Source of the DNA: Cryptomeria japonica
Lineage: Eukaryota; Streptophyta; Pinopsida; Cupressales; Cupressaceae
Reading direction: 5' to 3'
NCBI RefSeq assembly: GCF_030272615.1
Contig: NC_081413.1
Coordinates: 445,400,038-445,462,037, forward strand
DNA length: 62,000 nucleotides
The translations under genes were made by a program, and so were the position numbers. The notes beneath the pieces are model-generated. The model was given only the letters and a program-made list of their open reading frames with translations. It was not told the DNA's origin and did no database searches. Below, piece after piece: positions 21,901 to 32,498 of the stretch; positions within the stretch are counted from its first letter, which is position 1, and every line of letters starts with the position of its first letter.

Positions 21901-22193
21901 GTTTTGAGGAAGACTTATTAAAGCTAGAAAGAGAAAAGGAGAAAATAAAAAGTAAGGCTAAGGATCTGAAATGGAGATTAAGTCCAAAGTTGGACTACCT
22001 TGCATGTTTAAGGAAAGAAATATCTGATGCATTAGTTCAAGGACAAAAAACACTAGTAGAGCAAATGCAACACCTCACCGATACAGTTCAAAGAATAGAG
22101 GTAGCAATAAAAGATAGTAAAAAGTTTCTTGAAAGCCTAAATTTGGTTTTGGTGGATCTTTTTCAAATTGTAACCACCCGGTTACAAGGTTGA
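18975..22193 (+). pseudogene. Element D ORF2: ~1,070-residue protein of unknown function
   Basis: It starts MASSYVPEFIGNP in a strong context (A at -3, G at +4). Residues 1-262 are open and globular: HCHIEELGDEEIKNMY near 60-75, FPKEVIRIVLSRVHGAFFWL near 108-126, KITKEAVKVVTGLPSTG at 131-147, then FISMILGYQTTHANRLNS and KIKKDKKGTFKFVNLL. The TGLP motif in a helical context recalls plant mobile-domain and related repeat-encoded proteins. Next come a Lys/Pro-rich hinge (20278-20450), a helical segment (20582-20821), a low-complexity polar stretch (21132-21480) and a coiled coil (21516-22193). Most of it is in one frame; 20278-21003 needs frame changes. B carries a homologue along the full length. 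It could be an env-like or accessory ORF, or a gag-related structural protein. It is not any standard pol enzyme. Confidence 0.75.
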
Positions 22194-22375
22194 GATAGGA
22201 AACCATACTCTATTGACACTTTGACAACCTTTGTCATTGATGCCAAAGGGGGAGTAGTGGTATGAGAAAATAATCAGCTAAAGACTCATCTGCTCAAGGG
22301 GAGTTCACACATTTTTGGTAACATATTTTTCGACTACACTTTTTGAATTTTCTCATGAGTGTTTCCATCAATGCC

Positions 22376-22387
22376 AAAGGGGGAGAT
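22376..22387 (+). promoter_or_regulatory. Element D polypurine tract
   Basis: AAAGGGGGAGAT lies directly before the 3' LTR. Confidence 0.9.
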
Positions 22388-23190
22388 TGTTGGCAAATGT
22401 ACACTCCAATGAGATATTGTAGGTGATTGAAGGTTTTGTCATTGATGGCAACCTTACAATCCCATGATACCGGCAAGGCATTCCACCATCACTAGCAAGA
22501 TCAGACTCTACACTGGCACTCAGACCACTAGCACCGGCAATGAAAGGAAGCATATCGGCACAGAGGCCGATAGGATTTTTTGTTGAAATATATTTTGTTT
22601 ATTATTGTAAAATCATTATAAGCCGACTTGGAAACATTGTAAAATGACTCATATATATAAGAGATCATTGTAGAACATTTTATGAAAGAGTGAAGGAAGG
22701 TAATAAGGCATACCTATTATGCGAATTATAGGTTAAGGGTTTATTTAAGAAGCAAAGCAGAAACCGGTACTGGATCTGGCATTATAGATGCTATTTTGAA
22801 GTAGTACAAGACACTGGATTTATATAATCCATTTTGTAAGTCAGTGAGACTTCCTATTTTGTATTTGAGCAGCGAGATCTAGGCACTTGGCTTTTCTGCA
22901 TGTGCAGGCCCCTATTGTAGCAGTAATATTCTCTTATTGGCCAATAAGTGAATATTATGGGTCACAAATCCCACTGAGGTTTTTCCCACACTGGGTTTCC
23001 TTGTTAAATATTGTGTTATGGTGTTCTTTTCATGTTGTTGTTGTTGTTGTTATGGTGTTCTTTTATCGCACTACTTTTTGTTTACTGGTATACAGTATTA
23101 ATATGTTTTGCATGTTTTAAGTTAAGAAATTTCTCTAATCGTTTAGATACTGATTCACCCCCCCTCTCAATATCTGTGGGAATCCTAACA
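22388..23190 (+). repeat. Element D 3' LTR
   Basis: This 803-bp repeat matches 16679-17473 and is followed by the right TSD attta (23191-23195). Confidence 0.92.
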
Positions 23191-24000
23191 ATTTATGTAT
23201 CCCTAGGTATTCAATGAGGGATAATGTAGTAAAGGAGAAACATAGTGGCGGTTTAGGACATCACTTTGGGCTAAATCAGACTTTGGACCTAGTTAGGAGA
23301 TTTTACTTTTGGCCAAAGATGCAGATTGATATCAGAAAGTTTGTGGAGAGTTGTACTGTGTGTCAAAGGGAAAAGGGGGTCTCAACCAATGCAGGGTTAT
23401 ACCAACCTTTGCCTATACCAAGTAGATCGTGGGAAAGTTTGAGTATGGACTTTGTGATAGGACTACCCAAGAGAAAGACAGGTCATGATAGTGTGTTTGT
23501 TGTGGTAGATAGGTTCAGTAAGATGGCTCACTTTATTCCTTGTAAAACCACAAATGATGCTAGCTATATTACATGATTTTTTTTTAGAGAGATTATTAGA
23601 ATCCATGGGTTACCTTTGAGTATTGTATCTAACCGAGACAACAAGTTTGTAGGGAATGTTTGGAGAACCTTGTGGAGAATATTGGGTACCAATTTGTCTT
23701 TTAGCTCAGCCTATCACCCTTAGACCGATGGCCAAAATGCGGTTGTGAATAGGTCATTAGGACATCTTCTTAGGTGTTTGACAAAGGATCATGTCAGTAG
23801 TTGGGATGTGGTGATACCTTAGGAAGAGTATGCCTATAATGATTCAACAAACAGAGGTACAGGTTTGAGTCCTTTAGAGATTGCATATGGTAGTCATCCA
23901 ATAGGATTTTTTGAATTGAGAGATGTCCAGGGGTTAGACAAGAGGAGTGGACATGCTAATGAATTTGCAGAGGCTATGAAAGAGGTGCACCAACATGTCA
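23191..24000 (+). pseudogene. G1 integrase
   Basis: The frame resumes after D with the HHCC zinc-binding domain (HSGGLGHHF to SCTVCQREKG, about 23242-23372) and the catalytic core, open from 23214 to 23576. The first acidic residue is kept in SMDFVIGLPK. The second site reads SNRDNKF where the family has SDRD, and the third reads TDGQNAVVNR where TDGQTEVVNR is expected, so two of the three D,D,E residues are lost. Stops at 23574, 23721 and 23820 add to the damage. The protein would join the DNA copy to the genome. Confidence 0.88.
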
Positions 24001-24521
24001 GAGATACCTTACAACATAATAGTCAAACAGTTAAAGAAAGAGTGGATAAAAGGAGAGATGTGGAATACCAAGTGGGTGACATGGTCATGGTTCATTTTAG
24101 CAAGGATAGGTTGCCCAAGGGAAGCCATAGAAATTTGATGATGAGGAGGATTGGACCTTGTAAAATTTTGGATAAATATGGTCCTAATGCTTACAAAATT
24201 GAACTCCCTAATGATATTTCTATTTCACCTCTATTTAATGTTTCTGATCTAGCATTGTATAGGATTCCAACTGCAGGAGAAGGTGCAAGTGAATCTGCTG
24301 AGGAAAGTGAGGAATCGATAAAACACTTACCATCTAAGGAGCCACCTAAGTTAGAGTGCATTTTGGATAGTAGGGAAGCCAAGAAAACAAGACACAAGAC
24401 CTATTTTGAGCACTTAGTTAAATGGCAAGTCCTTCCTTACTCAGAAGCTACCTGGCTGTTGGAGGAAGATATCAAAGAGCACAGTGGTGATTTGCAGAAG
24501 TTGGTCTCTAAGAGGACTTGA
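23865..24521 (+). pseudogene. G1 integrase C-terminus with chromodomain
   Basis: This open block of 218 codons, ending in TGA, completes pol. It includes the GPY/F-type region (GDMVMVHFSK, RRIGPCKILDKYGPNAYKIEL, about 24075-24210), an acidic linker and a chromodomain (LECILDSREAKKTRHKTYFE to EATWLLEEDIKEH, about 24352-24483). The aromatic-cage pattern is only partly kept: Tyr in KTYFEHLVKW and Trp in ATW. Chromodomains of gypsy integrases bind modified histone H3 and bias insertion to silent chromatin. Confidence 0.9.
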
Positions 24522-24532
24522 GACAAATCTCA

Positions 24533-24543
24533 CCTGGGGAATT
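24533..24543 (+). promoter_or_regulatory. G1 polypurine tract
   Basis: The weak tract cctggggaatt lies directly before the 3' LTR; G2 has a GGGGAGTA equivalent. Confidence 0.6.
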
Positions 24544-26152
24544 TGGTGGAGGAGCACCTATCTATGAAGACATGAAACAAGAACAAGATGATATTCTATT
24601 ATCCTTGAAGGAATGTAATAATACCCTATGGGTCCTTTTTTTAATTCAATGTCCTAGGAGTCTGACAAGTTTGTCCATGTTTGGGTCAAATTGTCATCTA
24701 GGGTTTGGTAGTTAAAATTGAGTCAATAAGGGTCACAATGGTCTAAATTGGGGGATCAAGTGACCACAAGTCTATTTCAGTCATTTTTTATGTTTTAGAA
24801 TCAAATATAATCATATTTAAGTCTAAGTTGGTTGAATTATGCAAAAGTTGTCATATTGTCAATTTGTTGTCATGACAATTTTGCACTTTTTGTAAGTCAT
24901 GATTTTTCGATGGTCAGTCAGTTTGAAAGATATTTGGAGGAGGTTTTGGTCATTTGGGAGATAACTTTAAAGGTCCCAAACACCAAAGGATGTAAGTTGG
25001 TTGATTCGGAAAGGAAATTGAAGCATCAAGAACTGTTGAAAATTAAAAAAACCTTCTAAATTTTGTTGATTGCATATGAAAGGTGGATTGGCAAGAATGC
25101 TCATGACATAGTTCCTATAACTAGATCATTTTAACTCGTTTTTTCTTTCATTTAGAAGTCTTTAAGTGATAGATTCCCCATTCTACAAGCAAATCTCTAC
25201 CGGATAGCCTAAAACCCTTAAACCCCTAGGGTTTGACTGCAATAATGGGTTTTGGCCTATCAATCCTTAATTGAACACTCTTTCTTTATAGGATATGATA
25301 GAACATTGTATCATATGTCAATTAAAAAATCCATTAAGAGGGTAGAACATGGTGAAGAGGATGGATAACTAACCCTAGGTCAGGCATCTCTATGTGACAG
25401 ATGGGTTTGATGAATGCAGTGCATGAGAATTGAGTGGCAGAGCACTGGAAAGGGGTTTGAATGTGGTAGAAGAGTACTTTTGAGGTTTACATAAAATTTC
25501 ATGGTCAGTGATGGTCACCCATTAGGAGAACCAAACTGGTTTGTGGAAGGCGTTCAGTCAAATAGGTCTAATAGCCCTATTAGGTCTATTAGTGTAGTAT
25601 TGGTTGGGATATCTACAAGTTGGTCCGGTACCGGAAAGTGAGATAATGTTGTGAAATCCAAAAAGGGTATCTAAAAATATAATTTGTTTTCCTAGAACAT
25701 AAGGGTGTCAAAATTTATCACACGATTCCTTCAAAAGGAGGCCTAATAGAAACCGGCTCTATTTATGGGCAAGTGAGACAAAATTGATGTTCCGGTGAGT
25801 CTAAACCATTAAATCCTATTGCATTTGTGTTAAGGTGTTGTGAGAATTCCCCTCCAAGGATCGTTGTGTAGAATCGGTCAAGTGGGCCATTCAAACCCTA
25901 AAGCCTAGTAGTAGCCCACTCATGTATGTAAGGGTGTGGGTAGTCACCCAAGAACTTGAGAAGTGCTAGGTGTTTGTAAGTGGACATAGTGGAGCCTTTG
26001 GGTCTTCCAAGGTGTTGTTTGGTGTCATTGAACCATTTCTTGACTTGGTGTTGCGTAAGGATCTTTGGGATTTGGGATTACTGATTGAGTTTGTGAGCCT
26101 TAGAGGTTGGTTGGTTCAAGGTTATCCTTCCAGTTTGATAACCTCCTCATCA
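24544..26152 (+). repeat. G1 3' LTR
   Basis: This 1609-bp repeat begins TGGTGGAGGAGC and ends CCTCATCA, followed by the right TSD ctccc (26153-26157). Confidence 0.9.
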
Positions 26153-26157
26153 CTCCC

Positions 26158-26809
26158 ACTAGATGAAGATGATATGACCAATAAAGTTTGGGCTACTGCA
26201 AGTCCATAAGGTAGACAAAGGGTATGTCTACCAAGTTATATGCTTGATTCAAGATATGTCTGCTCAATGTTAGTAAAGTTAGGTTTAGTGCATTGGTCCA
26301 TCTATTCCCACTACTAAGTGGTAATACTAAGCTTATCTCACAATATTCACAGAATGCATCATAAACCTCTTAGATAAGACAGTCAAGAGATATAAGGCAT
26401 TTGGTTGAAGGTATATACTAGATTACCATAGTGGAACACGAGGATGCCTCAAGAGGATGAAATTAGAGATATGCACTAGTTCACTAAGGGAAATTATGAT
26501 GAGCTACTGAGACAGAAGAGGAAGAATCAGCTATGGTGAGGTTTCCACTTTGAAAAACTGATTGAGATGAGGTATGACCAATGAAGGAGAAGGAAAGGTC
26601 TCGCATCTACCGACATCGAGTTACACCGAAAGGCAAGAATGTTCTACCGAGATGCAAATGGAGGTTTATGTTTCCATAGTTGGAAACAAGTGAATTTTGT
26701 TGACATGGTGATTCTATGGGTGTCACCAGTGTGCAGTCAAGAGTAATGTCAACTGGTAAACACATATACCAGTATGCTAGAAGATTTGCATTGGAGATTT
26801 TGATGTGCT
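26158..26809 (+). repeat. Element A 3' LTR, piece 2
   Basis: It continues the match to A's 5' LTR (about 4851-5500) after G1 and ends where C begins. Confidence 0.85.
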
Positions 26810-28210
26810 TCATGGTATGATGAAATAATAAGGATCTGGTCAACTACTGAGAGGGGGGGGTGAATCAGTAGATAGAAAAATGATATAAACTTTTACCAAT
26901 CTCAAAATCAACCTCTCAAAGAAAACTCTAAACTGACAAAATGCAATATCACTATCAACTTAAACTGGTTATCTGTTATAATAGACTAATTGTAAAACAA
27001 CTTGAAACTCACAAATATCCAAATACTTTATTGACATAAGTAAAACCTCATTTCAGATTGTTGTCGATTAACATAACATATCAAAGAGGATTTAGTAGTT
27101 AAGGAATTCAACCATAGTAAATATAACCATAAAAGCATTCACCACTTGACACAATATTTTTGATGTGGAAACCCAAATGGGAAAAACCATGGTGGGCATG
27201 AATACCCACAAGTATTCTAAACTCTTTTGAAGTTCTCCCTATTAGGAGCCAAGCTTGTTAAAGCTTTACCAAATGTCTTGTTAAGAATAGATCCTATTAG
27301 GGACCACCCAGTTAAGGGATTGACTATAATGCCCTATTAAAAGAAATACTCTATGAGGAGTAACCTCGGTAGAGGATTTAAAATCCAAGCAAATGGACCA
27401 CCTGGTTAGAGGATTTGAATAACACTAATCTTGTTAGAGTTTACCCCGTTAGGGGATTTTACTATTGTAATTGTTAGAAAACAACAAGGGCTTTCTGATC
27501 TGTTTGAATAGCACTACACTTTCTTATTCAGATCCCTTTCTTTCTCCTATCTTCCTTTACACAAACTACAAATACATCATCTAGTTCAACAACCACCCTC
27601 CCACTCTCAACTACAAATTGGGAACACTTCAACAAAACAACTCATCGACCTTATAAAAAAATCAATAGGTCGGTAACACAAAATAAACCTAATTCTCATA
27701 GAGATTACAAACAAATCAGTTCAAGTATGACCGTTGGATTACATAATAATCTCTACACATCATTCAAGATAGCCTCGACTGCTCCTTGATCACCACTTCA
27801 TTGAACTCTGTAACTTATCATGTGGTTTGCATTACATGAAATATACTTGCTCATTCCCAAAATAAAAACTGTTATCTCAATTCACCAAAAATCATTTGAA
27901 ACTCTACTCATACAACATGCATATGTGTCATAATCATTAGCGCTCATCATCAGATCATAAACCAATACAACCAATTCACCAAACTTCATCAGTTAGGGTT
28001 TATCATATCAACAAGTAGGGTTTACCAATTGATCTCACTTCTTCTCTAGTAATACAGGTTTCCTCCACAAACTCACCTACCGGTTGCAGTTCCCTTCACT
28101 AGCTCTTCCTACCGGTTACAAGACAACATTATAACAACATCATTACCTATTAATTGACATCAATGACAACATAACATTTCATTAATGCAACCTTCATGTA
28201 AATGCCAACA
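26810..28210 (-). repeat. Element C 3' LTR
   Basis: This 1401-bp repeat ends on the minus strand in CATACCATGA, where the 5' copy has CATCA. The GAGAGGGGGGGGTGAATCAG block lies at about 26849-26868 and the GTGGG/CCCAC hairpin at 27192-27209. Confidence 0.88.
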
Positions 28211-28222
28211 ATCTCCCCCTTT
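28211..28222 (-). promoter_or_regulatory. Element C polypurine tract
   Basis: The minus-strand sequence is AAAGGGGGAGAT, adjoining the 3' LTR, identical to the tracts of A and D. Confidence 0.88.
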
Positions 28223-28519
28223 GGCGTTGATGGAAATACAAATATCAATAACCTTGATTTCTATGATTGTGAATAGGAATCCTGGTTTACATTTTACCAT
28301 GTACTCTCCTTGTCTTTTGTTGGTAGTTGGATGTAGATCTTCTCTCTTTCAATCATACAATTCTTCTTCCCCATAATCACATAGTTCTTCTCCCCCTTTG
28401 AAAAAAATGCAAAAGTGAAAGTAAAACATGCAATTTCAAACTTCACTTCTAAGCATCATCAACCTACAACTTGATGGTCCCCTTGTGGAATAACTCCACT
28501 CTACACCAATCCTGTTGTA

Positions 28520-29489
28520 AAATTTTGCAAGTAGCTTCAGGAGTGATGTACTCTATATCATGCTCAATTGACCTCATGGAGGGGTACAACCTCTAGCTAG
28601 CATCTAAGATACTCAAAAGTAGTCTTAGGCATAGGTTTAGTAAAGATATCTACAAGCTGCTCCTTGGTAGAAACATGCTCCAATATCACATCTTTACTCT
28701 AGACTTTTCCCTCAAGAAATGATACTTCAATTCAATATGCTTGGTTTGTGCATGCAAAATAGGGTTCTTGTAAATATTTATGGCACTGGTATTGTCACAT
28801 AAGATCTTTACAGGTTCTGTAAACTTCATCTTGAAACCTTCCAGAATGTGTCTCATACAGATAGCCTGGGTACAATTTATATAAGCTACAACATACTCAG
28901 CTTCAGCAGTGGATTGTGATATACAACTCTACTTCTTGCTACTCCATGAAACAAGTCTTCCTCCAAGAAAGAATGCTCCACCGATTGTGCTTTTACGATC
29001 ATCAACATTACCTTCCCAGTCTGCATCTGTATACACCTTCAAATCAAAGTTACCTGCATATGGATAACATAATCCATAGTCAATAGTGCCTTTCAAATAT
29101 CTAAATATCCTCTTGGTTGCTATCAAATGTGTTTCCTTTGGATTCTTCTGAAATCTAGCAACTAGACCAACTACTTGAGCTATATCTGATCTATTGTGAA
29201 CAACATAGTGCAATTTTCCAATCATTGACCTATACTCCTTTTCATCAATAGATGTGGCTTCATCTTCCTTAAACAATTTACATCCTAGAACCATTGGTGT
29301 CCCAATAGGTTTACATATAGTCATTCCAAATGTCTTTAATACCTCTTTCACATATTTAGACTATGTGATGAAAACACCACTCTTCATTTGCTGTATTTGC
29401 AAGCCTATGATTTTTTTTATCTCTCCCACTAGAGACATTTCAAACTCACTTTTCATTTCATTTACAAAGTCATTGTCATGCCATCATTG
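28520..29489 (-). pseudogene. Element C RNase H and RT C-terminus
   Basis: The open part, 29351-28929, gives the end of copia RT (IGTPMVLGCKLFKED, YRSMIGKLHYVVHNRSDIA) and RNase H (VYTDADWEGNVDDRKSTIGG, GRLVSWSSKK). Past a TAG, the rest of RNase H is readable (QSTAEAEYV, then CDNTSAINIYKNPILHAQTK to about 28730). This block is the C-terminal part of pol; its upstream half lies at 34061 onward, beyond E. Left TSD of E: cctcc, 29490-29494. Confidence 0.9.
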
Positions 29490-29494
29490 CCTCC

Positions 29495-29946
29495 TGTGAG
29501 ATTTTGCCAAGATCAAGAGCTCAATGAAAAGTACAATAGAGAGAGAAAATATAGGATAAGAATAAACTGTATTCTCATCAATAGATAAATGATCAATTGT
29601 TCCATTTTACATACAATGTAGATGAGCCTGCTTATATAGGCAAGGCTAGGGATATGTGAGCATACAAACATGACATGTGGCTCAATAAGAAACAAGGGTA
29701 GGTAGGAAATAGGTGTGGGTAGATAGGAGAAATAATATAATAGTCCACGTGAGGTGGATCACCCATTGAATGTGGAGTGTAATAGCAAGATCAACACCAT
29801 AAAAGGTGGAATTTTTCCTACACACACTATCCCAATGTGGCACAAACACCCAAGTGTCTCATACCCAAACTACTATGAAATGCATTTCCTAAGTAAACTT
29901 AAGGAAGTGCAATAATATTCAAGATGAATAATTATTTACACCAACA
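29495..29946 (-). repeat. Element E 3' LTR
   Basis: This 452-bp repeat, TGTTGG...TCTCACA on the minus strand, is the same length as the 5' copy. Confidence 0.92.
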
Positions 29947-29960
29947 CCCCCCCTTAAGTG
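29947..29960 (-). promoter_or_regulatory. Element E polypurine tract
   Basis: The minus-strand sequence CACTTAAGGGGGGG adjoins the 3' LTR. Confidence 0.85.
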
Positions 29961-30170
29961 GAACTTAGGGGAAAGCACTTAAGTCTACAATGCAACTAAG
30001 CAATGCAAGATGAGTCTCGGCTACTAGGCCATGTTAGATACCCATGTACAAATGCAAATGCATGCAAACCAATGTAATGAAATCTCTCACAAAGTGGGGA
30101 AAGAGAGAAAAACCCAATGGGAAAAAACCCTCCCCCAAAAGAGAGATGAAAAACTAGATACAAATAACTC

Positions 30171-32498
30171 TCATAGAAGTATGTGAAGGACAAAACCCCA
30201 TGTGAGGAAAAAGTCCCCCTCATATGAGAGAAGAAGAGAAGATAGGAAGCCCCCCCTCAATGTGGAATCTGCACCAATGATAGAAGCTCGATGTATGAAG
30301 ACACTACTCCACGAATGTCGAACAACATTCCTCCCCTTAGGAAGAAACAAAACCAAAGGTGTATCCATGAAGTCTCCCCAATCATGAAGGGAAGATGTAT
30401 GAAGAAAACTCATGATGAAAGGAATCTCTAAATACTGCTCAAGTGTCCCCATGTCGATGCTGAAAGATGCCCCCTCCAAAGGTGGTAAACTATACCACAC
30501 TACTGAAAAAGGCACTCCAAGATCTAGTGGAGATGGATGTAGAACATGTCCCAAAGATTCACATGTCTCCTCAAAAGATAAAGAGACCTCCTCCAACTGC
30601 TATACATAAGTATCCACAATCATGTCAACCTCGAAAGAATGATCATGTAGAGAATGAACAAGAGGGTCAGAGTGATCCCTCACAAAAATTGAAGAAGGAT
30701 CATCTTCATCAAAGAAAAGATGAATGTCATCAATGATGTCTCCCAAATCTACAATGTAGGATTCCATAAATAAACCTACAATGTCTGTCAAGTAATCATC
30801 CCATGAATCTGAAGCTGGAAGACAATGAATATCCTGCTACACTGAATCACATGAAGGCAAAACTATCGCACTATCTACATCATTAGGTGCAATAGGTGAT
30901 GTGATATCAATATGAGGAGATGGAATACAAGGCTCAAGAATGGGGTCACATGTGAGAATCCCCATGTTCAAGTTCCTAAAGTTCTCCTCAAAAACTGAAC
31001 CATCACAAGAAGTGTGATCATCATGTGTAGAATCATCAAATATGAAATCATCATCATCAACAAAATTTGAAAAGGAGTATAACCAAGATCCATGATCAAC
31101 CACCCTAATCGCAATGATAGCTCTAGTCTCCAAGTCTCTAATGAAAAATGACTCAGGTGTGAACTCCACAACTCTCTTAGTTGCGCCAAGTGTGATTTGA
31201 TAGATAGAAAGGAAATTGTTTGTCAAGTGGGGTACACACAAAACATCATTGAAGGATTTATCCCCAATGTCAATAGATCCTTTCCCAATCACATCCATGT
31301 ATGTATGATTGCCCATCAAAATCTGTGGCATGGTGCAAGGCCCAAATGTAGAGAACATAGACTACGAAGATGCCATATGATGAGAAGCCCCTGAATCTAG
31401 AAGCCATCTCTCTAAATCATGACTTGTTTTAGCACAAAGAGCTTTTCCTTTTCTTGTCCCAAAAGAGTGAGTCTTCCCACTTGTAGAAGCCATGAATACT
31501 TGCCCTTTTCCTTTTGAATGTGAGGAAGTGGAAGTTAATGAATCATCCTTCTTGTAGACATTAGGAAAATCAATGTTATGCTTTTTGATGATATGTGTGA
31601 GCTCATCAATCTTCTTAGAATGGCAATGATGCTCCTCATGACCAAACTTTTTACAATAGGCACAAGTAGGTCTCTCCCTCTTTGGTGAGTTATCCGTCTT
31701 GGAAGAGGATGAATCTCCTTGTTGTGGAGAAGATGGTGCTTTGTCCTTAGGCTTTGATTGCCATTTCTTCTTGTTTGAGTTGTCCTTTCCTTGATTTCCT
31801 TTGTTCCCTTGATTTGCCACTAATGCTTGAGACTTAGAAGCCTTAGTGCTTATCAACTTAGTTTGTTCCATCATCAACATTTCATTGAAAGCATCAAATG
31901 TAGGCATTGTGTAGGTTGAACCCATTGTCATCCTATGGGTTTGGAAACTAGAAACAAATGCTGCATATTCTTGTGGAAGCTTGCCTATCAAGTTGAATAT
32001 CAATTGAGTATCCTTCTTATCAATGCCACAATCTTTGAGTTGTGCCCTCAACTCATTTGCCTTAGTGACATAATCTTCTAGAGTATCAAATTTCTTGGGA
32101 TCTAAAATGGCGAGATCACTATCAATTTGATATCCCCTAATCTCATCAACTTGACCATACAAGTCTTAAAACTTTTGCCAAGCATCCTTGATTAGAGTAC
32201 ACTTCTCAATATGAAAAATGAGATCCTTTGATACATACTTTCTTAAGGTACCAATAGCCATGATATTTTTAGTGAGCCAATCCAAGTGACCAACTGTATC
32301 AACCTTAGGATCAGCAGGAGCAACAATAGTTCCATCAATGTAATGAGTTAGTCCTTTTTCCATAAGTTTACTCCATGCATCAATTTTCCAAGTAGCATAA
32401 TTATGAGGAGTTAAGAGAGGAAACTTAGAAGAACCCATAGTAGCAGAAAGGAAGGAACAAAAGAGCACAAAAGCACAAGAGACACCCCCCAAATTCAC
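30171..32498 (-). pseudogene. Element E gag-protease-X ORF, one frame with four stops
   Basis: The start is 32498, near the 3' end of a long leader. Gag comes first: FPLLTPHNYATWKIDAWSKL, then LEDYVTKANELRAQLKDCGI and a TMPTFDAFNEMLMMEQTKL segment. A Lys/Ser/Gln-rich basic stretch and an intact zinc knuckle CAYCKKFGHEEHHC follow (about 31659-31700). The copia protease active site WLLDSGASHHM is at about 31407-31375, followed by VLCVPHLTNNFLSIYQ. Pol would normally continue with integrase, but the frame instead runs through about 330 acidic and hydrophobic residues (31060-30171) of no known type. TAA/TAG stops interrupt at 32166, 31362, 30837 and 30600, with no frameshift. Past 30171 (to 29996) a further stretch is open in another frame. 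Confidence 0.82.

Larger units (their letters stand above)
16679..23190 (+). mobile_element. Element D: nonautonomous LTR retrotransposon with a long novel ORF
   Basis: Element D is complete at 6512 bp. Its LTRs are 795 bp (16679-17473) and 803 bp (22388-23190), running TGTTGGCAAATG to CCTAACA. The TSD is agtta/attta with one mismatch, and removing D rejoins G1's integrase sequence as in G2. It has a perfect iMet primer site and an AAAGGGGGAGAT polypurine tract. Inside are gag (17533-18629, one frame) and a second ORF (18975-22193, mostly one frame). No pol enzymes are present. Internal sequence and LTRs retain enough to have been mobilised in trans by a copia-like partner. It shares its coding plan with B. 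Confidence 0.92.
10332..26152 (+). mobile_element. G1: Ty3/gypsy chromovirus (interrupted by S and D)
   Basis: G1 is an LTR element with gag, protease, RT, RNase H, integrase and a chromodomain in gypsy order. Its own sequence is about 7.9 kb once S (13234-14654) and D (16679-23190) are removed. The LTRs are 1606 and 1609 bp and the TSD is ctccc (10327-10331 and 26153-26157). It belongs to the same family as G2. Stops, frameshifts and two lost integrase catalytic residues mean it cannot move by itself. Chromodomain integrases of this group are known to steer insertion toward heterochromatin. Confidence 0.92.
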
